DNA of 34,807 nt from Lachnospiraceae bacterium (GTDB lineage: Bacteria; Bacillota; Clostridia; Lachnospirales; Lachnospiraceae), in assembly GCA_022797375.1 (NCBI GenBank), contig JAAWKM010000022.1, positions 1 to 34,807 of the forward strand, given 5' to 3'. Made by a program: the position numbers and the translations under genes. Each line of letters opens with the position of its first letter. Position 1 is the stretch's first letter. The notes below the pieces were generated by a model. That model searched no databases. It was not told the origin of the DNA and saw only the letters and a list, made by a program, of their open reading frames with translations. Shown here piece after piece: positions 10,085 to 18,100 of the stretch.

Positions 10085-10117
10085 ACTGCATAAGATTCCA
10101 GGTTAATCTTATGCAGT
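10085..10117 (-). terminator. Intrinsic terminator downstream of hpf
   Basis: ACTGCATAAGATT...AATCTTATGCAGT stem, followed by a T-tract on the minus strand. Confidence 0.8.
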
Positions 10118-10148
10118 ACCATATATAAGTATTTATCTTATATACCTT

Positions 10149-10676
10149 TTAGAACTCTGGCTCTATAAGACCAAATGTATTTCCTTTCCTCTTATAAACA
10201 ACATTTACCTCATCAGTTGTTGCATTACGGAAAACATAGAAATTATGTCCAAGCAGTTCCATCTGTATACAAGCCTCTTCTGGATCCATAGGCTTCATTG
10301 CAAACCTCTTAGAACGGATAATCTTAATCTCATCATCCTCTTCTATCTCTTCTTCTACAAAAGCCTTGCTAAGACCTATAGCTGACTGCTGCTGGTCAAT
10401 AATTTTATTTTTATATTTACGCAGCTGGCGTTCAATAATTTCCTCAACTAAATCTATAGAAACATACATATCATCACTAACTTGCTCCGCCCTTATTATG
10501 TTTCCTTTCATTGGTATGGTAATTTCTATTTTCTGCCTCTCTTTCTCCACACTAAGGGTAACATGTACTTCTGTCTCTGGAGTGAAATACCTTTCAAGCT
10601 TCCCTATCTTGTCACTAACCGCAGACCTAAGACCTTCCGTTACATCAATGTTTTTACCACTAATAATATACTGCAT
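10149..10676 (-). CDS. hpf: Ribosome hibernation promoting factor, long form
   Basis: MQYIISGKNIDVTEGLRSAVSDKIGKLERYF...; C-terminal domain ends NVVYKRKGNTFGLIEPEF; RBS AAGGAGTGGTATTT; ORF track start at 10805 is too early. Confidence 0.95.
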   Translation of the reverse strand: MQYIISGKNIDVTEGLRSAVSDKIGKLERYFTPETEVHVTLSVEKERQKIEITIPMKGNIIRAEQVSDDMYVSIDLVEEIIERQLRKYKNKIIDQQQSAIGLSKAFVEEEIEEDDEIKIIRSKRFAMKPMDPEEACIQMELLGHNFYVFRNATTDEVNVVYKRKGNTFGLIEPEF

Positions 10677-10707
10677 AAATACCACTCCTTTACTATTTAT
10701 TGTATCT

Positions 10708-10736
10708 ATTATAACGCATGTATAGAATATAATCAA
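10708..10736 (-). promoter_or_regulatory. Predicted sigma-A promoter of hpf
   Basis: Minus strand TTGATT-17 nt-TATAAT upstream of the hpf start. Confidence 0.65.
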
Positions 10737-10863
10737 GTAAAAATGCACAAATTTGACATTATTTAAACAGGCAGATAGTTTAAATTTAAATAAATTTTCC
10801 CTCAAATCTTTTATTTATCAGAAAATTCTAAAATGCCAGCAACTTATAATTTTACATATTATG

Positions 10864-10905
10864 TTATGCACAATGTTTATTAAAAATTGTGCATAATGTG
10901 GATAA
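10864..10905. promoter_or_regulatory. DnaA-box-like palindrome cluster
   Basis: TTATGCACA (10864, +), TGTGCATAA (10888, -), TGTGGATAA (10897, -); the first two form a perfect 11-bp-arm inverted repeat. Confidence 0.55.
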
Positions 10906-11072
10906 CTTTGCGGATAAGTCATTTTTTAGAGTTTTTTGATAACAATAACATGTTGACAACCTGTAAGTTATTAACATCCTCCTATAAATGTTTTACATAA
11001 TATAACTTTTTCCGGCAAAATCCGACATACTGTGTCAGATTTTTTGTTTTTTTATCATTAATTGTCAGATTA

Positions 11073-11102
11073 TTTATTTATTGTATAAGGCTATATCCAA
11101 AA
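11073..11102 (-). repeat. Distal copy of a 30-bp direct repeat
   Basis: TTTATTTATTGTATAAGGCTATATCCAAAA, identical to 13120..13149, which contains the 3' end of the XRE gene. Confidence 0.9.
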
Positions 11103-11107
11103 CAAGG

Positions 11108-11151
11108 AATAAAGTATGCAAGTGGCAAACAACAAACTTACATACTTTATT
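11108..11151 (-). terminator. Hairpin terminator downstream of the 11166 gene
   Basis: AATAAAGTATGCAAGT / ACTTACATACTTTATT, one mismatch in 16. Confidence 0.6.
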
Positions 11152-11165
11152 TTAAACTATTGTTA

Positions 11166-11750
11166 CTATTCTATATCCCTATTAACCTTTTCCCTTACTT
11201 CCTCAATATCTAACATTTTAATATCTGAATAATACAAATAATATCCATTTGTATCACCTCTGTCCTCACCATCTTCACTCTTGTAAAATTCCATTGCAAT
11301 TTCTCCATCTTTTAACCATACAATACTATAACAGCTTCTATTCTCTCTTTCTTCCCCAAGAGATACCCTGTATGATACATGAATATCCATAAAGAAATAT
11401 GATGGCAATTTATATAATCCACCATCATATTTTTCTATAAATGGTGCAAATGCTGGTATTACCCCTTCTGGTAGTCCATTAATAATATTAACATCTCCAT
11501 CAAACAACCTGTTTCCTCTTTCTTTAGTAACCACTCCATCTATAACTATTTTTTTTGATTTAATCTTATTTCCATCCTGGTCAATCCCTTCACACATTTT
11601 TGATATATGTATCTGTCCATAATTGCCAATAAAATGCATCCCATCTGAATGAAACCATCTGTAAAGTACTATGAATACACTGGCAAATACTAATACAAAT
11701 AACATAAAAATTGTAAATCTTAATAATTTTCTTTTTTCTATATTCTTCAT
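11166..11750 (-). CDS. Hypothetical membrane-anchored protein
   Basis: 194 aa; one N-terminal TM; family not recognised. Confidence 0.7.
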   Translation of the reverse strand: MKNIEKRKLLRFTIFMLFVLVFASVFIVLYRWFHSDGMHFIGNYGQIHISKMCEGIDQDGNKIKSKKIVIDGVVTKERGNRLFDGDVNIINGLPEGVIPAFAPFIEKYDGGLYKLPSYFFMDIHVSYRVSLGEERENRSCYSIVWLKDGEIAMEFYKSEDGEDRGDTNGYYLYYSDIKMLDIEEVREKVNRDIE

Positions 11751-11781
11751 TCCTCAACCCCATATAATATATGAAAATTTA

Positions 11782-12798
11782 TTAATTTCCATTAAGGCTT
11801 ACCTTTGGGATAATTATAACAACATCTGCTCCAATTGCTTTAAGATTAATTCTTCCAATATTATACAAATAATGATAATTATATTTTCTATTATAATTAT
11901 AAAATGCTTCACAAGCGTAACTAGATGATAAATTATAACCTTCACTATTCATAGTATATGAATATTTTTTACTTGAAACATCAGGCATAAATTTTCCATC
12001 TATATTAGTACCTGTTGGAGTACTTACTGCAGTAGTTCCTTCAACTGAGTTTCCCATATAACATATTACCTGGTCTTCATCCAAAGCTCCTTTATATTTA
12101 ACAAATATATATACAACTTCTACACTAATTGCAGTAGTATAAGTACACTCCGTTTCTCCTACACTAGAAGTTGGTTTTAAACCAGAAATAAATTCACTAA
12201 ATGCTTGGTAAAATGTAATCGCCGATGAAGCAACTGTTCCAGTTGCTGATACACCCTCAGATATAGCCAATCTTAATACATTTTTTGAACCTGCTACAAA
12301 ACCAGAAGAAGATTTTGAATAAGAAGTATCTTTTTTATATAATGTACTATTTTCACTCGTAGGAATACCACGTATAATTTGTAATTGATATTCTTTGCCA
12401 TTATATACGGTATTTTGTCTTACACTCGTCCATCGTGTATCTTTAGCAGAAGACACTGCTACCCTTTGGGAATTTTCTATATCTCCACCAGTTTTTGATA
12501 TTAATTTGCTTTTTTCTTCTATTTCTTTTTCAGATAAGGTCACAACACCTAATTGCTCAATTTTTTTATCTAATTGCTCAATTTCCTTTTGGTTTTCTTC
12601 ATAATCTTTTGCTAAAATTCTACGTTCAGAATACAATTCATTAATTAAATCTAATGTTTTTTCAGAAACTACTTCTTCATTATCCAGATTTTCTATAATA
12701 CTCGGATTTCCCATAGCATACGAAACCTGGTTTTTGCATACAAAAACTAAACTAAAAGCTAAACTAAAAACTAAACAATAATGTAATAATTTTTTCAT
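11782..12798 (-). CDS. Hypothetical secreted protein with a coiled-coil segment
   Basis: Signal peptide; LDLINELYSERRILAKDYEENQKEIEQLDKKIEQLG coiled coil; RBS GGAGGAAAAA. Confidence 0.75.
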   Translation of the reverse strand: MKKLLHYCLVFSLAFSLVFVCKNQVSYAMGNPSIIENLDNEEVVSEKTLDLINELYSERRILAKDYEENQKEIEQLDKKIEQLGVVTLSEKEIEEKSKLISKTGGDIENSQRVAVSSAKDTRWTSVRQNTVYNGKEYQLQIIRGIPTSENSTLYKKDTSYSKSSSGFVAGSKNVLRLAISEGVSATGTVASSAITFYQAFSEFISGLKPTSSVGETECTYTTAISVEVVYIFVKYKGALDEDQVICYMGNSVEGTTAVSTPTGTNIDGKFMPDVSSKKYSYTMNSEGYNLSSSYACEAFYNYNRKYNYHYLYNIGRINLKAIGADVVIIIPKVSLNGN

Positions 12799-13119
12799 TA
12801 TTTTTCCTCCTTTTTATAATTCAAATTTATATAGTATATTATACTCTATACTTGTATTATAGTTAATGTCATATATTATAAATATTATTTCTTATTTATA
12901 ATTATATTTATATTGATTTTTACGAATATACATTATATTCGTATTTTGTATAATTAAAAATTATATTAATAGCTTATACTATTTTCATTATAAAACAAAT
13001 ATATGTTTTATAATCCATATTTTATCTAGTAAATATGCTATTTTAACAAACGTAATTAAAAAATGTAAGATTAATAATATACCTTGGAGGATTATTTTAC
13101 ATCTTTATCCCTGCTGTTT

Positions 13120-13149
13120 TTTATTTATTGTATAAGGCTATATCCAAAA
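13120..13149 (-). repeat. Proximal copy of the 30-bp direct repeat (3' end of the XRE gene)
   Basis: Exact match to 11073..11102. Confidence 0.9.
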
Positions 13150-13547
13150 TCAAAAAGCAGCTCATTAGTATCTGTAAGTGTTATATTATGCTGCAGTGCA
13201 AATATAATAATACTGTCCCTGCTAATCCTTGCATATAGTATAGGATATCCTGTTGCCTTTAATAAATCTTGTATTTCCTCAAAAGATAACTTCAGGGTAA
13301 AGCATATAGCAAGCACTTTATCACGTGAAGGCTTTTTAGCACCTGATAAAATCTGGTATGTATAAGTCCTGTCAAGCCCTGAATTCTTAATAAGCAGCCC
13401 GCTTGAAATGCCTTTACTATTTAAAATGTTCCGGATGTATTCATGCAGTTCCATTTTAACAAGGTTATCTTCTTCTTTATCAATATAATCCCCTGGCTGT
13501 GCAACACCTTTTAAAATTTCTAATAATTCCTGTGTCTTTTTAAACAT
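13125..13547 (-). CDS. XRE/helix-turn-helix-type protein
   Basis: ISSGLLIKNSGLDRTYTYQILSGAKKPSRDKVLAICFTLKLSFEEIQDLLKATG resembles a Cro/CI HTH. Confidence 0.75.
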   Translation of the reverse strand: MFKKTQELLEILKGVAQPGDYIDKEEDNLVKMELHEYIRNILNSKGISSGLLIKNSGLDRTYTYQILSGAKKPSRDKVLAICFTLKLSFEEIQDLLKATGYPILYARISRDSIIIFALQHNITLTDTNELLFDFGYSLIQ

Positions 13548-13577
13548 TTATATTTATCCATCCTTTATTGTATAACA

Positions 13578-13910
13578 CTACTCTCTTATAAAACATCTGT
13601 CAGATGCTTTTATCCCTTCCTCATCTGACACATATCTCTCCACTTTCATATGCAGGTCATACTTTATTCTGAGTTCTGTAATTTTTTCCATCATTGGTGA
13701 CGCATGATGCCTGTCAAGTGCCTGCTGGTTTTCCCAACAGTCAGCCAGCAATACTGTTTCTGGTTCTGCCATAGGTAAAAAATAATCATACCTCAGGTTC
13801 CCTTCTTCCTTACGTATTGCCATAGCAGTTCCGCTGCTTTCCATTTCTTCCGCAAACTTTCTTGCATTACCATTTGTTCCTGTATAATAAATATTCACAG
13901 CTATACTCAT
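13578..13910 (-). CDS. Putative quinol monooxygenase (ABM-domain/YgiN-like)
   Basis: RKEEGNLRYDYFLPMAEPETVLLADCWENQQALDRHHASPMM typical of ABM dimeric barrels; RBS GGAGGGAAAC. Confidence 0.85.
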   Translation of the reverse strand: MSIAVNIYYTGTNGNARKFAEEMESSGTAMAIRKEEGNLRYDYFLPMAEPETVLLADCWENQQALDRHHASPMMEKITELRIKYDLHMKVERYVSDEEGIKASDRCFIRE

Positions 13911-13991
13911 TCAGTTTCCCTCCAGTTTTATTTTTCTTTTTTAATAATATCACAACAGCAACATTATTAAAAGTATAATACTAATGCAGAA

Positions 13992-14401
13992 CATGTCCGT
14001 TTCATAAAATTTTTAGTTATTTTGCATTTGTGTAAAAACGGACGAAGTTTTCTACGTCCAGGCTGGACATGTAAAACCTGCTGTCTTCTGGCAAAGTGAA
14101 TAATATAACTGGAAACTGTTAATTTTATTATCCTGGGTTTATTATAAATTTACAGTGGCAGGTTTTATATATTATAGAACCGCATTTATTCAATTTATTT
14201 CCATATGGATAATACCGCAGTATCTCCTGTTTGTCTGAATAATTTAGCACACAATAAAATTTCTAGTTATAATTCCAGGTCTGCCGGAAGACAGCAGGTT
14301 CCATGTGCCCTGGAGTGGGATAAACCCGTCCTGGCACTGGAAAACCTGCGTGCGTCCGTCTGCCAGCAAAGGATAACTGGAAATTTTATGAAACGGACGT
14401 G
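13992..14401. mobile_element. MITE-like non-autonomous element, 410 bp
   Basis: 29-bp imperfect TIRs (CATGTCCGTTTCATAAAATTTTTAGTTAT / CACGTCCGTTTCATAAAATTTCCAGTTAT) flanked by an identical 10-bp TAATGCAGAA at 13982..13991 and 14402..14411; interior also inversely repeated; no credible ORF. Confidence 0.85.
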
Positions 14402-14423
14402 TAATGCAGAATGAAAATTAATT

Positions 14424-14452
14424 TTGCATAAGCCAGATAAATAATGTATAAT
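14424..14452 (+). promoter_or_regulatory. Predicted promoter of the kinase gene
   Basis: TTGCAT-17 nt-TATAAT, starting 12 bp after the right TSD. Confidence 0.6.
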
Positions 14453-14510
14453 AACAATGCAAAAGAAATCCACAAATAAATACTGCTGGTAATGCAAAAA
14501 AGGAATAACT

Positions 14511-15623
14511 ATGGAAAATAACCTGCATATACAATATATTGATGAAAAATATATAAAACTTGATTTGCTTAGCAATAACCAGGGTTTAGAAACATGGCTT
14601 GTAAAGGATAACTGCACCGGAAAATTATTTATATTAAAAGAAACCATGCCAGAACTGGCAGAAATATACAGAACCCTGCAGCCATTCCCAAATAAAAACC
14701 TGGCGGCAATATATGAAACTTTCAAATTGGATAATAAATTCATTGTTATTGAGGAATTTATAAGCGGTGACACTTTAGAAGAAATTATAAATAAAGGAAA
14801 TACCAATGTACATACATCTTTTTATATTATAAAGCAAATTTTGGAAGTCTTGATTTTCCTTCATGGCATAAATATTATCCACAGGGATATTAACCCCAGA
14901 AATATACTGGTTTCAACAGATGGTATAGTTAAACTTATTGATTTTGGAATTGCAAGAAAATATAAAGAAGGTTCTGCAAATGATACGGCAATACTTGGGA
15001 CAGCAGGCTTTGCAGCACCAGAACAATTTGGTTTCCAGCAGACAGATGCAAGGTCTGATATTTATTCACTGGGTGTACTGTTCCATCTGCTCTTATCAGG
15101 CAGTATGCCAAAGGGAAGCCAGTGCCTTGATATAGAATATAAGGAATTTATACAAAAATGTATATCACTTGACCCATCCATGCGCTACCAGAGTGCTTTA
15201 GAGGCTTATACCTCACTAGTTTCTATAACAACAGCAGACCAGGTTAACCCTGTTTACAATAAACCAGATAACAATCCTTACTGCCTGCCAGGTTTTAGAA
15301 GCAATACCCCCTGGAAAAAAACCCTTGCTATAAGTTTTTATATTATTATGTCAATTTATATATTTGCCTCGCTTAAAGAATGTTCAAAAACACCAGCTTC
15401 TTTTTTCCTTGAATTTATGGCACTGTTTTTATATATTATATTTGCATTTATAATTGTTACAGATTATGGAAACTGGACTTACAGGCTATGGCCAGTTTCA
15501 CGTTTTAATAAATCTTTAAAAATATTTATACGGATTATACTTTTTATATTTATATTCTATTATGGGGCAACTCTTGAAGAATATGTAAGATATACAATGC
15601 TTGGAATTCCCAGACCCAAATAA
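14511..15623 (+). CDS. Membrane-associated Ser/Thr protein kinase
   Basis: LFILKE (VAIK-like), IHRDINPRNILV, LIDFGIAR, GTAGFAAPEQFG and DARSDIYSLGVLFHLLL; about three C-terminal TMs. Confidence 0.88.
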   Translation: MENNLHIQYIDEKYIKLDLLSNNQGLETWLVKDNCTGKLFILKETMPELAEIYRTLQPFPNKNLAAIYETFKLDNKFIVIEEFISGDTLEEIINKGNTNVHTSFYIIKQILEVLIFLHGINIIHRDINPRNILVSTDGIVKLIDFGIARKYKEGSANDTAILGTAGFAAPEQFGFQQTDARSDIYSLGVLFHLLLSGSMPKGSQCLDIEYKEFIQKCISLDPSMRYQSALEAYTSLVSITTADQVNPVYNKPDNNPYCLPGFRSNTPWKKTLAISFYIIMSIYIFASLKECSKTPASFFLEFMALFLYIIFAFIIVTDYGNWTYRLWPVSRFNKSLKIFIRIILFIFIFYYGATLEEYVRYTMLGIPRPK

Positions 15624-15672
15624 CTTTATTATAAAAATTTAATATGTGTATGCTGCCAGCATACCAAAAATA

Positions 15673-15709
15673 AAAATAACTTGTGTATGATATTAGCACA
15701 AGTTATTTT
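15673..15709 (+). terminator. Intrinsic terminator after the kinase gene
   Basis: AAAATAACTTGTG...CACAAGTTATTTT followed by ATTTTT. Confidence 0.75.
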
Positions 15710-15757
15710 ATTTTTACATAAAAACTTTGGAAGCATTAAAAGAAAGGAGGATATCAA

Positions 15758-16114
15758 ATGAAAACATCAAGACTTGTAATAGGGATAATTTCATGTGTTT
15801 TATTTGTTATAATTTCATTCCAGTCCTGTGCAGCTGGTGTAGGAAATGCACTTGAAGAAAATGGGGAAGTTAGTGGAAGTGCAGGTTTTATTCTTGCTGT
15901 TTGTATGCTTGTTGCAGGAATAGTTGGAATATGCTGCAGGAAATTAAAAACAGGAACCATAGTAGCTGGTGTATTTTATGCTTTAGGTGGTTTGATTGGC
16001 ATTACAAATTTTGGCTCATATGCTGATTTGCAAATCTGGTCTGTACTTAGTTTTATTTTTTCAGTAGTTTTTATTGCTACTGGAATAATGCAAAAGCAAA
16101 AAAAACTGGACTGA
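15758..16114 (+). CDS. Small polytopic membrane protein
   Basis: 118 aa, about 4 hydrophobic segments; RBS AAAGGAGGATATCAA. Confidence 0.8.
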   Translation: MKTSRLVIGIISCVLFVIISFQSCAAGVGNALEENGEVSGSAGFILAVCMLVAGIVGICCRKLKTGTIVAGVFYALGGLIGITNFGSYADLQIWSVLSFIFSVVFIATGIMQKQKKLD

Positions 16115-16160
16115 TAAATTTTGATTATATGTAATAGACAACACAGAAATGAGGTAAATT

Positions 16161-16940
16161 ATGAAAAAACCAATTAAACTTTTGCCAATCGCGGTAATAT
16201 GTTTATCACTGTGTGCCTGTAGTACAAATTCAGATGGCACTGCTTCTAAAAAAGAATATGGCAAAACAACTGTAGAAAAAGATAATTCCAAAAAACAGCC
16301 AGAAACATTGGATAACACAAAAGAGCCAGAAGAAAATACTTCGGTATCTGAAAATAAAAATGATGACGGGACATCACCTGATTTATCTGATACAGACTTA
16401 AACAGCCAGATAAAAGTAAAAGAATATTCCTATATTAATAGTATTGATACCACATGGTACTGCATGGAGGTTACAAATAATTCTTCTGTTACAGTTTCTA
16501 TTGAAACCAATGTTACAGCAAAAGATAAAAAAGGAAAAACCATAGGGGCAGCATCAGAGTCAGAAAAGGCAATAGAAGCTGGCCATACAGTATGCCTTAT
16601 GCATATGTTTTATGATACAGAGCCAGAAAGCTATGATTATACATTATCTGTAAAAGAGGATGAATACTACGAACCTGTTTTATCAGATTTATCCTATGAA
16701 GCATCCGACACTGGCAAGAAAGTTATTATTTCATGTACAAACAATGGCACAGAGGCAGCAGAATTTGTAGAAGGTATTGTACTGTTTTTCTCTGGCAAAA
16801 AACTACTGGGGCATAGTTCTGCTTATTTCACTGATGATGATTCAGAACTAAAACCAGGAAATACAATATCAAAAGAATTTGATTACTATAACGGTAAAAA
16901 ATACAATAATTTTAAAGTATATCTTACTGGAAGAAGGTAA
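16161..16940 (+). CDS. Lipoprotein, possibly with FxLYD-like domains
   Basis: Lipobox LCACS; repeated patterns of ITCTNN/EVTNNSSVTVSIETNVTAKDKKGKTIG type; acidic linker. Confidence 0.75.
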   Translation: MKKPIKLLPIAVICLSLCACSTNSDGTASKKEYGKTTVEKDNSKKQPETLDNTKEPEENTSVSENKNDDGTSPDLSDTDLNSQIKVKEYSYINSIDTTWYCMEVTNNSSVTVSIETNVTAKDKKGKTIGAASESEKAIEAGHTVCLMHMFYDTEPESYDYTLSVKEDEYYEPVLSDLSYEASDTGKKVIISCTNNGTEAAEFVEGIVLFFSGKKLLGHSSAYFTDDDSELKPGNTISKEFDYYNGKKYNNFKVYLTGRR

Positions 16941-16956
16941 TCATACCTGTAACTGG

Positions 16957-17118
16957 TTTATTCCCACGAAGGCGGAATACCCTGCCCCCTGGAGGGACTT
17001 GCTAAAGGCAAACCATGTTATGCCCAATGGCTTGCTATGGGGTATTTGACTGGCAGTATAGGACAGGGAATGGGTAAAATAAAGTGTGTAAGGCTCAAAT
17101 TCCAGTCTTACACACTTT
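16957..17118 (+). ncRNA. Candidate structured intergenic RNA ending in a terminator hairpin (strand uncertain)
   Basis: Outer helix TTTATTCCC/GGGAATGGG, inner helix AATACCC/GGGTATT, several local hairpins, then AAAGTGTGTAAG...CTTACACACTTT; no credible ORF. Confidence 0.45.
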
Positions 17119-17217
17119 AAATTTTCATAATTTTACCATCTTTTATTCTATATTCTGTCTTGCATTTTATTTAATGCCCTATTTTATATTTTTCATCTGC
17201 TGGTTTTAATATTTAAG

Positions 17218-18066
17218 TTAAAAGTCCACTTCATCAGGGTTTTTGCCAGAACTTCCGAAATCTTCCATTGAGTTTATTATTTCCATGTCCCCATCTGTTA
17301 TTTCAAAGTCAAAAACTTTGCTGTTTTCTTCAATGCGTGATGCTGTAACTGATTTTGGAAGCGGAATTATATCATGCTGCAGGCACCATTTTATACAAAG
17401 CTGTGCAACAGATTTATCATACTTCGCAGCTATTTCTTTTAAGGTTTTATTGTTAAGCATCCTGCCTGTACCAAGAGGGCTGTAAGCTTCTACCAGAATT
17501 ATATTTTTCTTGCAATAGTTTACTGTTTCCTGTTGCATAAACCCTGGATGGAATTCAATCTGGTTTACCATAGGTTTTATCTCTGTCTGCATTAATGCTT
17601 CTAAATGGTGTGGCATAAAGTTAGATACACCTATTGCTTTTGCCCTGCCAGATTTATATATTTCTGTCATTGCCCTCCATGTGCCAAGGTTAATTTCTTC
17701 CCAGTCTGCAAACTGTTTCTTATTAGCTGGCCAATGTATAAGGTACAGGTCAAGATAATCAAGCCCAAGGTTATCCAGTGTCCTCTGGAATGCTGCCATT
17801 GTCTTTTTATAGCCTCTTTCTGTATTCCAGACTTTACTTGTAACAAACAGTTCTTTTCTGGAAATCCCAGAGCCTGCAATGCCTTTTCCAACACCAGCTT
17901 CATTTTCATATAATGCCGCTGAGTCAATATGGCGGTAACCATATTTTATTGCTGTTTTGACACTTTCTTCTGCTGTCTGTCCTTCTGGTGTCTGCCATGT
18001 CCCGAAACCAATACATGGAACTGCTGTACCATTAGACATTATATAAGCATCATTTAATTTATACAT
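17218..18066 (-). CDS. Aldo/keto reductase
   Basis: GFGTWQTPEG, YRHIDSAALYENE, LDLYLIHWP, AIGVSNF and PLPKSVTASRIEEN motifs. Confidence 0.95.
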   Translation of the reverse strand: MYKLNDAYIMSNGTAVPCIGFGTWQTPEGQTAEESVKTAIKYGYRHIDSAALYENEAGVGKGIAGSGISRKELFVTSKVWNTERGYKKTMAAFQRTLDNLGLDYLDLYLIHWPANKKQFADWEEINLGTWRAMTEIYKSGRAKAIGVSNFMPHHLEALMQTEIKPMVNQIEFHPGFMQQETVNYCKKNIILVEAYSPLGTGRMLNNKTLKEIAAKYDKSVAQLCIKWCLQHDIIPLPKSVTASRIEENSKVFDFEITDGDMEIINSMEDFGSSGKNPDEVDF

Positions 18067-18100
18067 TTTAAGCCCTCCTGTTTATAATACCTGCATATAT

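Noticed and set aside
10864-10919. Calling this the chromosomal oriC
   Set aside because: No dnaA, dnaN or rpmH nearby; too few boxes to claim an origin.
14205-14414. ORF of 69 aa inside the MITE
   Set aside because: Lies within the inverted-repeat element, with no RBS or protein-like character.
14267-14806. Minus-strand ORF of 179 aa
   Set aside because: Antisense to the kinase gene and the MITE right arm; no support.
16957-17074. Possible c-di-GMP (GEMM) riboswitch because of GGCAAACCAT
   Set aside because: The remaining GEMM-I core order and GNRA tetraloop/receptor are not present, and it lies 3' of a gene, not in a leader.
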